Positions 45,840 through 56,587 of a DNA stretch of 64,000 nucleotides are shown in pieces. The number at the start of each line of letters is the position of its first letter. Within the stretch, counting starts at the first letter, position 1. Origin of the DNA: Lutjanus erythropterus. Lineage: Eukaryota; Chordata; Actinopteri; Lutjaniformes; Lutjanidae. The notes below the pieces were generated by a model. That model was not told where the DNA came from, did no database searches, and saw nothing but the letters and a program-made list of their open reading frames with translations. The DNA lies in NCBI GenBank assembly GCA_020091685.1, contig CM034599.1, forward strand, positions 39,697,945 through 39,761,944, written 5' to 3'. The position numbers and the translations under genes were made by a program.

Positions 45840-46345
45840 GAGACGGAGAGGGAGAGAAAGAGAAAGAGGAGGAGCTGCCATCAGCAGGCTGGGCTGGGTT
45901 TTGCCCCTCACTGATTTAAGCCAGAAAGCTCCCACATCTCCACTGCGGCCCCCTCTGCCCCTGCTGCCCCGTCTCTGAGCCCAAACCCCCTGTGAGACGC
46001 TGTGCCCCTGTGCTCAGGCTGTCAGGCCAGCACACCAGCTCGCTACCGAGAGGCATTATGCTAATGGGAGGGCCTCCTTCCCTCTCTCCCTCTCTCCGCG
46101 GCCCTTCACTGCTCAGTGGATCGGCTTGCCTTAGGGCCCTGCTGCTTGTTTTGACAGAGCATCCCCTGATAGTTGGGATTAGTCCAGCTTGTTTGGCTAA
46201 ACTAGGAGAGGGGGATCTTAGGCTACTTTGAGTTTTTGGAGCTCCGCTGGAGCCAGATGCCTCCTGCTTTTATCCCCACCAGGAGAGGGCCTGCACCCCC
46301 CAAGGCCTGCCTACAGCCATGGGCAGCCATAACCATCCAGGCAGT
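45840..46345. other. GC-rich repeat-poor block, candidate conserved non-coding
   Basis: Contains ATGCTAAT at 46058-46065, TTGACAG at 46151-46157 and GGATTA at 46176-46181 in otherwise GC-rich DNA. The plus frame at 45992-46231 has no domain. Confidence 0.28.
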
Positions 46346-46364
46346 GTCAGGACCCATACTGCAC

Positions 46365-46430
46365 ACACACACACACACATGCAGCACAGAGAAACACAAT
46401 AACACTTTAACACACACACAAACACACTCC
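46365..46430. repeat. Interrupted CA-rich runs
   Basis: Two short CA runs near 46365-46380 and 46411-46428. Confidence 0.85.
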
Positions 46431-46739
46431 TCATACCATATCCAGAAGACAAAATATTCACAGCACATAAATAGTCATGCAAAACCCTGAGAAGAGAAGG
46501 CAGATGCAACCCTCAACCATCACACGCCTCCTGCGATGCAACCTGGAGATACAGCAAGAGTTCTTCCAAGTCAGAAACCAAAAATCCAAAACAAACACGA
46601 AACCATTTGACACACAATAAAAACAGCCAAAGAATTACAGTGATTCTTTCATTCTGCTCGCAGTATTCCTGGCAGGATAGAGGATAAAACACCAGGGTCT
46701 CTGCGCTTCCCAGGGAAACCTTACATGAGGAAGTGCTGT

Positions 46740-47075
46740 TTTACGGCTACATTCCTGCTCTACATTAATGGAGGCGTCGGGCTGCTATCCCTTTGAGAGA
46801 GGCTTGAACCTCTCTATTAAAGTGGCTGACCTGTGGTCGGCGGTTCAAACAGCCGGTATGCACATTAACGTCACATTCCCGGCGTTAGCGTCTGAAGAAG
46901 GAGGAAAAGAGAATAAATAAGAGGAGGTGGAGTGATCTCCCTTTCAGCAGCCGTCCCCAACAGGAGGCCCACGCTATATTTTATTCACTAATGTCAGGTG
47001 GGTTCAGGCACACTCAGGGTCGTCCTCAGACCGGCGTGCTCCGCTGTTTTCATCAAGGTCAGCTGGATGAAAAAT
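46740..47075. other. Repeat-poor GC-richer block
   Basis: Sequence such as GGTCGGCGGTTCAAACAGCC and CATTAACGTCACATTCCCGG, with CpG dinucleotides. ACGTCA at about 46868-46873 resembles half of a CRE. No coding frame with a domain. Confidence 0.25.
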
Positions 47076-47141
47076 AGAGCTATCCCCCTGTTAGATCGAC
47101 TACAAAACACTGCTGCTGAGGCAGAATGCACGGAGAGGGAG

Positions 47142-48085
47142 ATTTAAGAGGAGGAAAGGAGAAGAAAGAAAAAGAAAGGAATGGAATGGATAGTGAAGGA
47201 AAGAAGAGAAAATGAAATAAGGAAAGGAAACAAAAGAAAGGAAAGGACAGGAACCAAACAAAACAAAAAGAAATGTAATGCCAGGTAAGGAAACAAAGGG
47301 GAAAAAGAAAGGGAAACAAAAGTAAAAGAAAGGAAATAAAGGAGAGGAAAAGAGGGGAAAGGAAAAGACAAGAAAACAGAAGAAGGAAAAAGGAAGTAAA
47401 TGAAACGAAACTAAAGGAAATGAAATGAAAGGAAAAGAAAACAACATAAGGAAAAGACAGGAAAGGAAAAGGAAAATAAGGAAGAATATGAAAGGAAACA
47501 AGAAAACAAAACAAAAAGTAAAAGAAAGGAATGTAAACAAAAGGAAAGGAAAAAAAGAAGGGAAATGAAAGGAAAAGAAAGGAAACAAAAGGTGATGAAA
47601 TGAAAGGAAAGAAAATGAAAGAAAACAGAACAAAAGGAAAAGAATCAAAAAAAGGAAAAGAAACAAACAGAAAGGAAAAGAAAAAAGGAAACCAAATAAA
47701 AAACAATAGGAATCTAAAGGAAATGACAGAACAAAGTGAAAGGAGACCAAAAGGAAGGATAGCATAAATGTAAGTGGTCAGGAGAGCAGAGAAAAAATAA
47801 AGAAGCAAACATTGAAAGGCAAGAGAGGAAATGGTAGTGGAACTGGAAGTGGAGTTGGAGTGGAAAGAAGAGATGATGGGAAACAAGGAGAGCTGAAATG
47901 GGGAAAAAAAGTGTAAGAAGAAAAAGGAAGAGACCAAAAGGAAAAAGGAAAAAACAAGAGATGTTAGGAGAGGAGCAAAGACAATCGATACCAAGAAAAA
48001 AGAGAAGAGCAGAGGAAAGATGAGGTGATGGAGGAGAGGAAAGAGGAAGAAGAAAGTGAGAGAAAAAAAGGAGAGGAGGGTCTCA
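47142..48085 (+). repeat. Long purine-rich (GGAAA)n-like tract
   Basis: Nearly 0.94 kb in which the plus strand is almost entirely A and G, mostly degenerate GGAAA/GAAAAG words. The minus-strand frames (up to 304 codons, very Phe/Ser/Leu rich) are by-products of this composition. Such tracts can form triplex (H-DNA) structures. Confidence 0.92.
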
Positions 48086-48515
48086 GGAGGGCCGGGTCAC
48101 GGAGGCCCAGGGGTGATGTCAGCCTATTAAACTGATTTCACAGGTTCCCTTAACGAAGCCTCTGGCATGTTAAAGGGCAGGAAGCATCCTATTTCAGCCT
48201 TTTCTTCCCCTCCCCTTGAAAGCGGAGCGAGTGCGGGACTTATCGACAGCTCCTGACAAACAGGCATGAAGGAGGGCAGCTGCTGGGGCACTCCTCTCAG
48301 GACCCAAAACACAAGGTGGTATTCAGCAGCGGACCTGCCGATCTTCAAACCCCAGCCGAGCTCCATCTCTTCGCTCCGCGCTGCCCTGACAGAAACCTGA
48401 TCCTGACTGCTGAGCAGAGGGTTCGACTGATGAGGGGTTATTCGAGGCCGATACCGCTGCTGATATTTTTGGAAGCAGGCTGCCAGTGGAAGAGTTTGCA
48501 CCAAAAAATGTAAAG
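48086..48515. other. GC-richer repeat-poor block
   Basis: Directly follows the purine tract and includes CAGCCTATTAAACTGATTTC and CTTATCGACAGCTCCTGACA. A 125-codon minus frame has no recognised domain. Candidate conserved non-coding sequence. Confidence 0.25.
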
Positions 48516-49264
48516 TGTTAAAGTTCCCATGAAGTCAAAATCAATATTTAAGCGTTGTTATTACATATATATTGTGCTTTGCATCACCATTGCAGCAGTA
48601 TAGCATCTCCACAATGACAAAAAGTTGTTTTTTAGGTATTTCCAATTATTCTTAATGATATTTTCATTAGTAATTATCAAAAAATGTTGCTGACTCATCC
48701 TGCATTTTGAAGCATCTACTAAATTTGCATTAAATGAAACCCTTAATCAAGGAGAGTACATCTATGCACCAGACTTTATTCACTGATTTAAGTAAAACTG
48801 GATTATTTTTTTATGACGGAGATATTTTCTCTGATGCTCAGCTTCAACTCTCTGATTTAATTATAGTTTCCTGATGGAAATATAGTTTTAGCTTACTTGG
48901 TGCTAAATTACTGTGACTGTTAGCTGCTGTTAGCAGGCAACAGACTCATTTAGCAGTGACTCAGCCCCTGCGGTGCCAGGAACCAAACCCTGCAAGAAAA
49001 TAAACTCGGTACTGCAGTTTATTCCTTATTGTCAAACTGACCTCCATTAGTTTTGGTGCTTGTTGAGACATGTTCACTGAGAACTCTCAGTCTGGGAAGT
49101 TTTAAAACCCTATCAGACAAGGAGAATCCTCACAGATTCTCTTCTCTATAAAAAATTGTTATTTCGCGAGCGCTGAATATCAGTGACAACAAAGTTCCTC
49201 CTTCAAATGCATATCAAGCTCATCAAGAATTCAGCCTGATTCTGTAGCTGGTCATGGGTGACCA
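48516..49264. other. No gene recognised
   Basis: AT-rich; nothing supported. Confidence 0.45.
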
Positions 49265-49316
49265 ATAGTCTTGCATAGCCAGACCTCTTTCCACAGCGCT
49301 CAGCACAGGAGAAAGG

Positions 49317-49855
49317 TGAACCCACAACCTCTCAGATCACCACGAACTCTTCAACCTCAGGACACATACACTCAGAAAATTATACCCAACCAAATTATGA
49401 TGAAAGAAAAAGAAAAATACATAGATTATTGGACAGAGTTAACAAAATCATTCAAAAAAATGTACACTGTAGCAACCTACCTGACCACCGTGTCCGATAA
49501 AAAACTGAGAAAAACACTGACTAAATATAGACTGAGTGAACACAACCTAGCAGTGGAGGTAGGCCAACACAGATAGACCTGGCTGCCCAGAGAGGAGAGG
49601 TTGTGTTCCTACTGTGACCAGGGTGCAATAGAGACAGAGCTGCACTTCCCGACTCAGCATAAACAATACAAAAATATTAGAGAGGAACATTTTACAAAAA
49701 TAAGAAAATATTCCCTGATTTCCTCCAACTTATTGACTCTGAAAGACTTCCAGCCTTACTGGGAAGACTGCTGTCGACTAGCAGCAAAATATGTTGCAGC
49801 CTGCCATGAGTTCTGCAACTCTGTGGACCCCTTGTCCCCCCTTGAACTGAATTGA
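49317..49855 (+). pseudogene. Non-LTR retrotransposon C-terminal domain with one stop
   Basis: One reading frame runs from the insertion edge to the terminal stop at 49853-49855, broken only by an in-frame TAG at 49574-49576. Before the stop it reads KLRKTLTKYRLSEHNLAVEV, after it LCSYCDQGAIETELHFPTQH and later LAAKYVAACHE. The CxxC...H spacing is the zinc-knuckle-like C-terminal domain often found after the reverse transcriptase in fish LINE proteins. The final Cys/His position appears as HK where relatives have a Cys. RT and endonuclease parts are absent by 5' truncation. The exact clade is not assigned. Confidence 0.6.
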
Positions 49856-49859
49856 AAGG
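49317..49859 (+). mobile_element. 5'-truncated non-LTR retrotransposon insertion
   Basis: Sits exactly where the paralogous repeat at 28.1 kb is uninterrupted. GAAAGG flanks both edges (49311-49316 and 49854-49859), a likely short target duplication. The 3' edge is a TTGAACTGAATTGAA-type tail directly after the stop codon, with no poly-A. Confidence 0.65.
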
Positions 49860-50250
49860 GCTAGCTCCACACATACACATTTTGCTATAAGGGAAAAAAA
49901 AAACCGCCTTGCCTTGTTTGTATTTCCATAAACCAATCACAAAATTCTTGGGCAGCGCTAAGGCCAGGATGCAGCGACAGTGCTGCTGCAAAATAGTGTC
50001 AATATGGAACTTGTTTTGGTGGAACTTTTGCATGTCAGGAGGTGAGTCCTGGCATTAAAATGACTGCATCACTACTAAAGTAAAGGTAACAGCTGTTAGC
50101 TTTTTTACACTTGTAACATTAGCCTTCCAAGTGTTAATTTGCTGTTTTCAGCGTGTAGGTTGCAGCGGTTGCTCTTGTTTCCTGGGGACTTTGAAAACAC
50201 AGATAATGGACGCTGTGATACCACGGCCACTGTCAGGACTTATACCTGCA

Positions 50251-51460
50251 GTGTGCATCTAGTGTGTCAGTGCAGAGCTTAAATCGTCTGGTGCTCAAAG
50301 TGCCAAAAAGTACATTTGAAAAATTCAAAACCAGTGTCTCTTTCCAAAAATCATGACTTGATAGTAGAAAGGAGGGTAGTTCCAGTAGACTCTATAGTAG
50401 TTCTGGTAAAGAAAATAGAAAGAAAGAATGTAGTTCCCATATTTAAAAAGAAATGTTCACAACAAGGTCTGTGGACTATCTTAGTAACTGGGCCATGCAT
50501 TTAGGGAAGACACTGGTTTTGAGTTTTTCCAAATGTATTTTTTGTGTTTTGAGCTCCACAAGCCGAGTGCCATTTAGTCCCATTATATTGAAGAGAAGGC
50601 AGACATCTCTACAGCTGATATCTCCAAACCTCTGCAACTCACACCAAAAAATTCTAGATGGATAATCAGCACTACAGACCAGGGGAAAAACATGTATTTT
50701 TGATTTTGGGGTCAACTGTCACTCTAAACTATTTGACTTGCATCATATTCTTGAGGTCCAGAGCTCTTGCTGTTTTGGGAGTCACTGGCAATAAACCTAT
50801 CGCCTTGTTTAGGTATGAGGACATGGTGCTGGTGCTCAGATCCCGTGCACTACATGTATTCAGGTTTAGGCAACTAAAACACATAAATTAAGCTCAGAAC
50901 ATGATCCTGCTTTTGGTTTTTGAAATATTGCATTGTTAGGTTTGTAGGTTTTAAAGATAAGTAGCCGTATCCTTAAACAACCCCTGATAAATATCTGCTT
51001 ATGACAGCTAAGTTTGGTATAGGGATAGACTGTGGTTATTGCAATTAAAATGATTTAAATGTGGTTACAGTTAAGCAGCTAAAGCACAGGAAAAGATTAT
51101 GAAAGTGTTTACAGGAGTGAACTACAGGTCTGTGATGTGAACATCACACTGCTGACTCATTGTTTCCTGGTGAAAGGGTTGGAACATGTTTCTGTCGGGT
51201 GTGTTCATGTGTCATTCAGGTGGACGTTTTCTTTTATTCTTGTACAAAGTTCAGGTGTAATTGAAAAAGACTTCCAACAAGCTGATTGGAGGATGGAACT
51301 TCTTGCCAGCCATTGGCAGATATTAAATATTAACTTACTTCATTATTATTTTAAAAAGTATTTAATCAACATATTAATTAACATATTTGCTATTTTAAAT
51401 AATTTCTAAATCAATATATTTTTTAAAGGACGGGGTTGTAAATGCATGAGTATCTCAGAC
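50251..51460. other. No gene recognised
   Basis: Overlapping short frames at 50316-50891 on both strands show no domain; no tandem repeats or paired ends seen. Confidence 0.4.
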
Positions 51461-51503
51461 ATGTTTGTGTGTGTTTGTGTGTGTGGGTGTGTGTGCGTGT
51501 GTG
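51461..51503. repeat. Imperfect (TG)n microsatellite
   Basis: TG units with several single-base interruptions. Confidence 0.9.
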
Positions 51504-51529
51504 TCCCCTCCCGCTCCCAAACATATACA

Positions 51530-51800
51530 CAATCTGCTGAATCGTCCTGTCTGTTATCTGCAGCTGGCACTCTGTTGCCGTGCTATCAGTCCCTGCAGCA
51601 TATGCTACCAGGTGTTCTCTCCCTCCAAACGCAATCTTTCATCAAGGTAACCCAACTGCAGACAAATTAATTAGGAGAATATCAAGTCAACAGAAGTTGA
51701 AGGTGGCGTATCAAAGCAAAAAGCCAGATTTCTTGGCTTCTGTCTCTTTCTTTACCTGTCTCCCTGTGAAATCTCTTCTTCGCCTCCCTCCCCCGAAGCT
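51530..51800. other. Repeat-poor block
   Basis: Contains ACAAATTAATTAGGAG near 51663 (homeodomain-type) and a GCAGCATATGCTACCAGG stretch. Short plus frames have no domain. Weak candidate regulatory sequence. Confidence 0.22.
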
Positions 51801-52139
51801 CTGGGCAGCAGATTTTCTCCTCCAGAAGTGTTGAATGCATTGGAACCTGGCAGTCTTCTGTATGTCTATGAATTTGTTACTGTGAACAGAACTACCATAG
51901 AAAAAAAGCAGTTTGGGCAGTTGTGGACTCCCCCTAGGGGGCACTTTATGACGTTTGTCCACTGTGTCTAGTCAGTGTTAGTAATGAGATTCAGTATTGT
52001 GACAAACTACTGATAGACACAACACAATACACTAAGTTTTAAAACTTAGCCATAAATGTGAATATTTTCTGTTTTGTAAATTTTCTGTGTGTAAAGATAA
52101 TATCTTTGGGTTGTTGGCAAAACATTTAAGGATCTTACC

Positions 52140-52260
52140 TTGGACTTTTGGAAACACTGACCAACATTTTTCAGCATTTCCTGGACCAAACATAGACCAT
52201 GGACATTTATGGACCAAAAAACTACTCGATTAATCAAGAAAATAATCAACAGAATAATCA
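52140..52260 (-). repeat. Partial GATTAATC-class element
   Basis: ACTCGATTAATCAAGAAAAT and AATCAACAGAATAATCAGGA match the terminus of the family at 19541-19878. Confidence 0.45.
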
Positions 52261-52338
52261 GGAATGAAAATAGCTGTTTCACTAAAAGTATCACTTTAAT
52301 CAGGAATGAAAATAGCTGTTTCACTAAAAGTATCACTT
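52256..52338 (+). repeat. 42-bp tandem duplication
   Basis: 52256-52297 is repeated at 52298-52338 with no mismatch across 41 bases (begins AATCAGGAATGAAAATAGCT). A recent duplication within the repeat remnant. Confidence 0.95.
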
Positions 52339-53344
52339 CGTTAACTTGGGCTAACTTTATTCCAGTCAATGTCAATGTCACATAAGATCAGCCAGATCCA
52401 GTGGTAGTGATTAGGTTGGGGCGAAATCCAATCCATCCTTGCAGAAATCAGCTAACAAGAAGACAATGTTGCATCTTGAAAGTCATGTGGGTGACATACA
52501 TACTGCAATAACCCTGCTTCAGTTCCAGCCCGAGACATTTGTTGCATGTCCATTCTCACTCCTAAGTTGTCAAATACAGCAGTGTGGTCAGTGGCCCTTT
52601 GCTTTGCTTCAAAATGTGATACTGTAGGTACCTGTCTAATGTCAGTTTTATGTGTGCAGGGCTCTGCTGTCAAGTTAGCAATATACATATGCAACGTCCA
52701 GGTAGATTTTCAATCATCAAATAAAGGCACAAATTACTTGGGTAGGGTTAGGTAGAAGAACTGGGTTAGGTTTAAGAAAAGATTGTGGTTTTGTTTAAAA
52801 TATGTATATTACATAAGGTAACTTTACTGCTGACGTTATGTAAAATCACTTATATTATGTCACTTTTGAATGTTACTTAAATTAAAAAGTAAAAACACTG
52901 GTCATTGATTTCATGTGGGACACAAACCCCTGTTCTACTGGGTGAAAGTCCTGTGCTTGTTTGACCCATCCATCTATCCATTCATCCATCCACCACACAT
53001 CCTGCATTAGTGGACATCTTGACTCTTTATACCATGTCACCTGACTTCAGTGACACATCAAAACATAATATCAGAGGGGCGCCATAAATGACTATAGAAG
53101 GGTAACTAGTGCATCATAAAACAATTACCCTGGTAGTTAATGTAGACCCTGGTTCCTGCAGTTGAAATGCATAGAGATCCTCTGAAAGGTCCCAGTTCCT
53201 GGTGAAAGTCCTTGCAGTCCAAATGCACCAGTGTGAGGCATAAGAGCCAAATTTGAAAACACACCGCCCAGCCCAACTTTGGGCTGCATGTTTGTATGAA
53301 AGGTGCTTTATAAATAAAGTGAGCTTAGTTGAAATGGGCTTCAG
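52339..53344. other. No gene recognised
   Basis: Contains a short (ATCC)n-like run at about 52966-52995; otherwise unassigned. Confidence 0.45.
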
Positions 53345-53528
53345 TATTTCTGAGGTCCCTCAGTAGCTCACATGATAGACTGCATGCCACATGTACAGAG
53401 TCAGTATTGCTGTGTCTGTGTTCAAATCCAACTCAGGACATCTCCTCTTACTCTCCCTCCTCTGCTTTCTCTCTGCAGCTGTCACTGTCCAATAAAGGCA
53501 AAAAGCCTCAAAATAATGATAATGATTA
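53345..53528 (+). mobile_element. tRNA-derived SINE
   Basis: The head reads GAGGTCCCTCAGTAGCTCAC, with an A-box-like TAGCTCACATGATAG, and a B-box-like GTTCAAATCC lies at 53420-53429, as in the internal promoter of a tRNA. The body continues with a C/T-rich region and CTGTCCAATAAAGGCAAAAA, ending in an ATAATGATAATGATT tail. This matches a common fish tRNA-SINE design. Confidence 0.75.
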
Positions 53529-53549
53529 AAAACAAGTCATGGTTGTTCA

Positions 53550-54018
53550 CAAGTACATAATAAAGAATTAATTAACATTAATGAGCATTGTTCGCACTTA
53601 AGATGTAGTTAACTGTTAATAAGTGCATAATAAAGGATTAATTAACCTTAATAAGCATTGTTCACACTTAGATACAGGACCCCCAAAATGCAATGTTACC
53701 TGTTAATAAGTGTATAGTTAAACTGCTAAAAAATGCATAATAAAGTATGTAGAAATCTGAAGAATTAATAATATATTTAATTAATTACAAGACTCTTTCA
53801 AGACTTTCAATAACATTCTTAAGCAGTCTATAAACTGTTAACAAGTTTCTTATGAGTGCTTATAAATGTCTTATAATCTCACAATAATCATGTTATTATG
53901 TTATTATTAACACTTAAATAGTCTTAACACATTTTAATGTTAATAAGCATGTTATAAAGGCTTTATTATCTGTTAACTAACATTAATTGGAAACACCTTA
54001 GTATAAAGTTTTACCCTT
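53550..54018 (-). repeat. Interspersed element rich in TTAATAAGCAT words
   Basis: TTAATAAGTGCATAATAAAG and TTAATAAGCATTGTTCACAC repeat through the segment, and it ends GTATAAAGTTTTACCC, the reverse of a GGGTAAAACTTTATAC terminus typical of a fish non-autonomous element. No coding. Confidence 0.55.
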
Positions 54019-54540
54019 TTTATCTATATCTTTCCATATCATCAACTGTCAAGTAAAGATAAAACTGCAGCGATGTCAGAGTGAATTTTTTGTTGGTAAC
54101 AGACCTCAGTCTGAGCATCAGCTTCATATAACAGAGGAAGTGTTAATGGTCAAACACATTAGTGCCACAGTGTTTTCTCTGGTCACTGCTTCTTCTCTTC
54201 ATGATGAGCCTCCTTAGTTAAATGTGCTGTTTGTCAGCCTGGACTGAAGTAAGCAAATCATCCACTTTATTATTTGCAAGGCAAATATATCTTCATATGG
54301 ATTTGAGGACTCACTGACAATCTACTCATCACCATTCACACACACAGTCACACACACACCTCACCAGGAGGACTGGCTCTGTGCACTCACTCCAAGTCTT
54401 TTCACTGTTCAGCTCTGAGCTAAATGGATCTCAGTGCCATCCCACAGACACCAGTGACCTTCAGTCATTTAGCAGGCAGTATGATAGGAACATGATATCA
54501 ACACCTGAACAAAGCGCAGCGTAAAGCACCACATCAAGCT
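54019..54540. other. No gene recognised
   Basis: Unassigned; a short CA run near 54340-54358. Confidence 0.4.
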
Positions 54541-54720
54541 GCTGTTTATTCATAGCGCAGTTGGTTGGGTCTGTCATCTAGAGGTCAGTCATTTGAATAC
54601 TCCCCCATTACGGGCTACCGCCGTCCCTTTGCCTTCCAGTTAAAACAGCCCCACATCAGCCACTTCAAAAGAGCCCGGCTTCAAACATCGCGTTTCCAAT
54701 ATGACAAACGTACTTCACAG
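54541..54720. other. Repeat-poor block with faint tRNA-like words
   Basis: TAGCGCAGTTGGTTGGGTCT followed after a gap by GGTCAGTCATTTGAATAC resembles a decayed tRNA-type A and B box arrangement, but no cloverleaf can be drawn with confidence. The remainder looks unique. Confidence 0.2.
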
Positions 54721-54979
54721 CAACAGCTCTGACAAAATATGCAGCAGCTGCCTAACGTAAAGGATGAAACGTGTAAAAATCAAGACTGCGCTGCGCTTGT
54801 GTCAAAGAGGAGACACAGAGAGGCAGAGAACAAGAGGAAGGCAGAAAGACGAGGAAGAGACAGACAAAAAAGACAGGAGACGGAAGAGAAAAGCCCAAAC
54901 AGGCTTTGTTTTAATTACTGGTGCAGGAAAGGCGGAGAAAAGCAGAGATTTTTGCTCGTTAGACTATCGCTTTGGATCA

Positions 54980-55400
54980 AACACTATATTTACATATCAG
55001 ATTAAACCGCTCCCGCAAACGGTGAGATCTGAGCTGTGAAGGCACGGCTAACGAGAGGAAGCCATCTTCCCGCTCACATTTGGCGGGGGGAATAACACTG
55101 GCAAAACAACTCATCTATACTTATTAGAAAGAGCAGCGCACAAAGACCTGATGAAGGCAGAAGTCGGAGCAGAAGAGCTAGTTAGTGCAACATATACCGT
55201 ACGAGTGGAGCCAGCAAACAGCATTGCAAGGCGGCGGCGGACCATTTTGGAAAATTGGAAGACAGAGGAGTGGACTGAAACCTCAACATTTTGCGACTCC
55301 TCGCCGAGCCAGCCAATTAGAGGTCCTGGCAGGTCAAAGTGCATTATGGGAGGTGGTAGGAGTTTAGTTGCAGCACAAATACACTGTCAGAAACGACTCC
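54980..55400 (+). promoter_or_regulatory. Promoter-like block with E2F-like and YY1-like words
   Basis: A CpG-containing stretch with TTTGGCGGG (E2F-type) at 55079-55087, AAGCCATCTTCC (YY1-type) at 55059-55070, and GGCGGCGGACCATTTTGG near 55233. A plus frame opens at 55151 and runs 170 codons but has no recognised domain and ends in low-complexity Pro/Thr sequence. It could be a promoter with first exon, or a repeat that carries these motifs. Confidence 0.28.
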
Positions 55401-55776
55401 CCCTGCTTTCATCCTGCCTTTCTTCTGCGGCCTTTATTCTCCCCTTCTGTAGAGGCAGAAGAGCTAGCTTTGTGGCTCAAGGGATCCAAACGACCGGCCA
55501 TCATTATTCCCTCTCAGATGCCAGTCTCTCCTCCACCCCCACCCCAAACACCACCACCACCAGCACCGCCAGGCCTCCCCGACCCCCACCCACCCCCTAC
55601 ACAGACAGCTACATAAGCTACAAGAGGCAGAGTCTCTTTACTGTGTGGAATAAAGACTTCTGAGGGTGAAAACTCCATTACCACAGAGCCGCCGCTTCTC
55701 TCAGCCATCAAATGAGTGAGAAAGAAAGTAAAGGACAAAAACAGCCAGTGACAAACAGTGATGACTGATTACTGGA

Positions 55777-55802
55777 GTGTGTGTGTGTGTGTGTGTGTGT
55801 GT
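55777..55802. repeat. (TG)13 microsatellite
   Basis: Uninterrupted TG/GT units. Confidence 0.95.
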
Positions 55803-55809
55803 TAGTCAA

Positions 55810-56150
55810 CCCTGCTAACACTTGCAAGGCCGCCTCCAGGAGGGAAAATGTGTGGAAAAAGCAAATTCACTGTCTATTGGAATAACAATGGAAGTGATTG
55901 GAGCTAACAATCCGAATCACTAGGCGCGGGGATTTGAAACATATGTCATGTTGTTGCGCATCAGTGATAAAAACTAATAACAGTATTCCCTGACTGCACT
56001 GTATGAGTGAGAGTCAGACACAAAGCCCTACTAGAGCGCAGCCCCCCCGCCGCACCCCATCCCGCAATGTCAGATATATCAGCAATGCTAATGCCCAGGC
56101 AGCATCCTGCGCCGCGCCGCTCGCCCTGAACCGCTGAAAAGACAACCATT
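55810..56150. other. Repeat-poor block, candidate conserved non-coding
   Basis: Contains a SOX-type AACAATGG near 55885, several CAATCC and ATTA words, and CpG-rich patches (CTGCGCCGCGCCGCTCGCCC near 56107). No coding frame. Confidence 0.3.
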
Positions 56151-56164
56151 TAGGCTTTAAAAGA

Positions 56165-56310
56165 CACACATAAACAAAAAAGGAAGGAGGAGATGAAAAG
56201 AGGGGGGAAAAAAAGAAAGAAAACGCAAGAGGGGGAGAGGAAGAAAGAATGAAGGGAGGCCGGGTAGGGAGGGAAGGAGGGGGTGGGGGGGGCGAAAGAG
56301 GAAGTCAATT
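56165..56310. repeat. Purine-rich low-complexity stretch
   Basis: A/G-rich with a G-run near 56278-56292. Confidence 0.85.
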
Positions 56311-56323
56311 TCGTATTCTGAAC

Positions 56324-56367
56324 CTGGCCGATGTAGTCCTCAGGGATCTGCCTCCGCACCTCAGGAT
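56324..56367 (-). CDS. Candidate 44-bp host exon, unidentified
   Basis: On the minus strand CAATTATTTACAG forms a fair splice acceptor immediately before 56367. The following bases are open and read DPEVRRQIPEDYIG in one frame, a composition much more protein-like than the surrounding frames. CAG|GTTCAG at 56324/56323 is a weak possible donor; without it the frame stays open about 100 bases further into low-complexity DNA. The adjoining intron side is AT-rich and holds TGACAG (56379-56384) and TAATTGG words. I do not recognise the protein. It may be a small alternatively used exon of a gene with large introns, or chance. Confidence 0.25.
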
Positions 56368-56520
56368 CTGTAAATAATTGACAGATAATATTAATTGGCT
56401 TTGGATTAGTGAGCAAGCTCAGTATCACACATTAATATTTGATCAGAGGATGATAGGGACCCTGGCAGGGGATCCGAAGGGGCAGCTGAGGCTGTTTTGT
56501 TGATTAGGCCAGAGACGGGA
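56368..56520. other. Candidate conserved sequence beside the exon-like block
   Basis: TTGACAGATAATATTAATTG and CATTAATATTTGATCAGAGG lie in a repeat-free stretch. Regulatory or intronic splice-control function is speculative. Confidence 0.25.
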
Positions 56521-56540
56521 GGAGATGGAGGCAAGTGGTA

Positions 56541-56582
56541 GCAGCAGCAGCAGCAGCAGCAACAGCAACAACAGCAGCAGCT
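56541..56582. repeat. (CAG)n-type repeat with CAA interruptions
   Basis: About fourteen GCA/CAG triplets with CAACAGCAACAA interruptions. The minus-strand frame reading poly-Cys is an artefact. Confidence 0.95.
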
Positions 56583-56587
56583 CCAGA

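Larger units (their letters stand above)
49266..50250 (+). repeat. Teleost interspersed repeat, copy split by a LINE fragment
   Basis: 49266-49316 matches 28146-28196, and 49860-50250 matches 28197-28574 in order (CTAGCTCCACACATACACAT, CAGTGCTGCTGCAAAATAGT, GGTAACAGCTGTTAGCTTTT). The extra 543 bp is the LINE fragment below. Confidence 0.75.

Noticed and set aside
47080..47994. 304-codon minus-strand open frame
   Set aside because: It is the reverse of the purine-rich tract; the Phe/Ser/Leu-rich peptide follows from composition, with no domain.
54546..54600. tRNA gene
   Set aside because: A- and B-box-like words are present but no cloverleaf or acceptor stem can be drawn; perhaps a decayed SINE head.
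55151..55663. 170-codon plus frame
   Set aside because: No recognised domain and a Pro/Thr low-complexity end. Kept only as part of a promoter-like observation.
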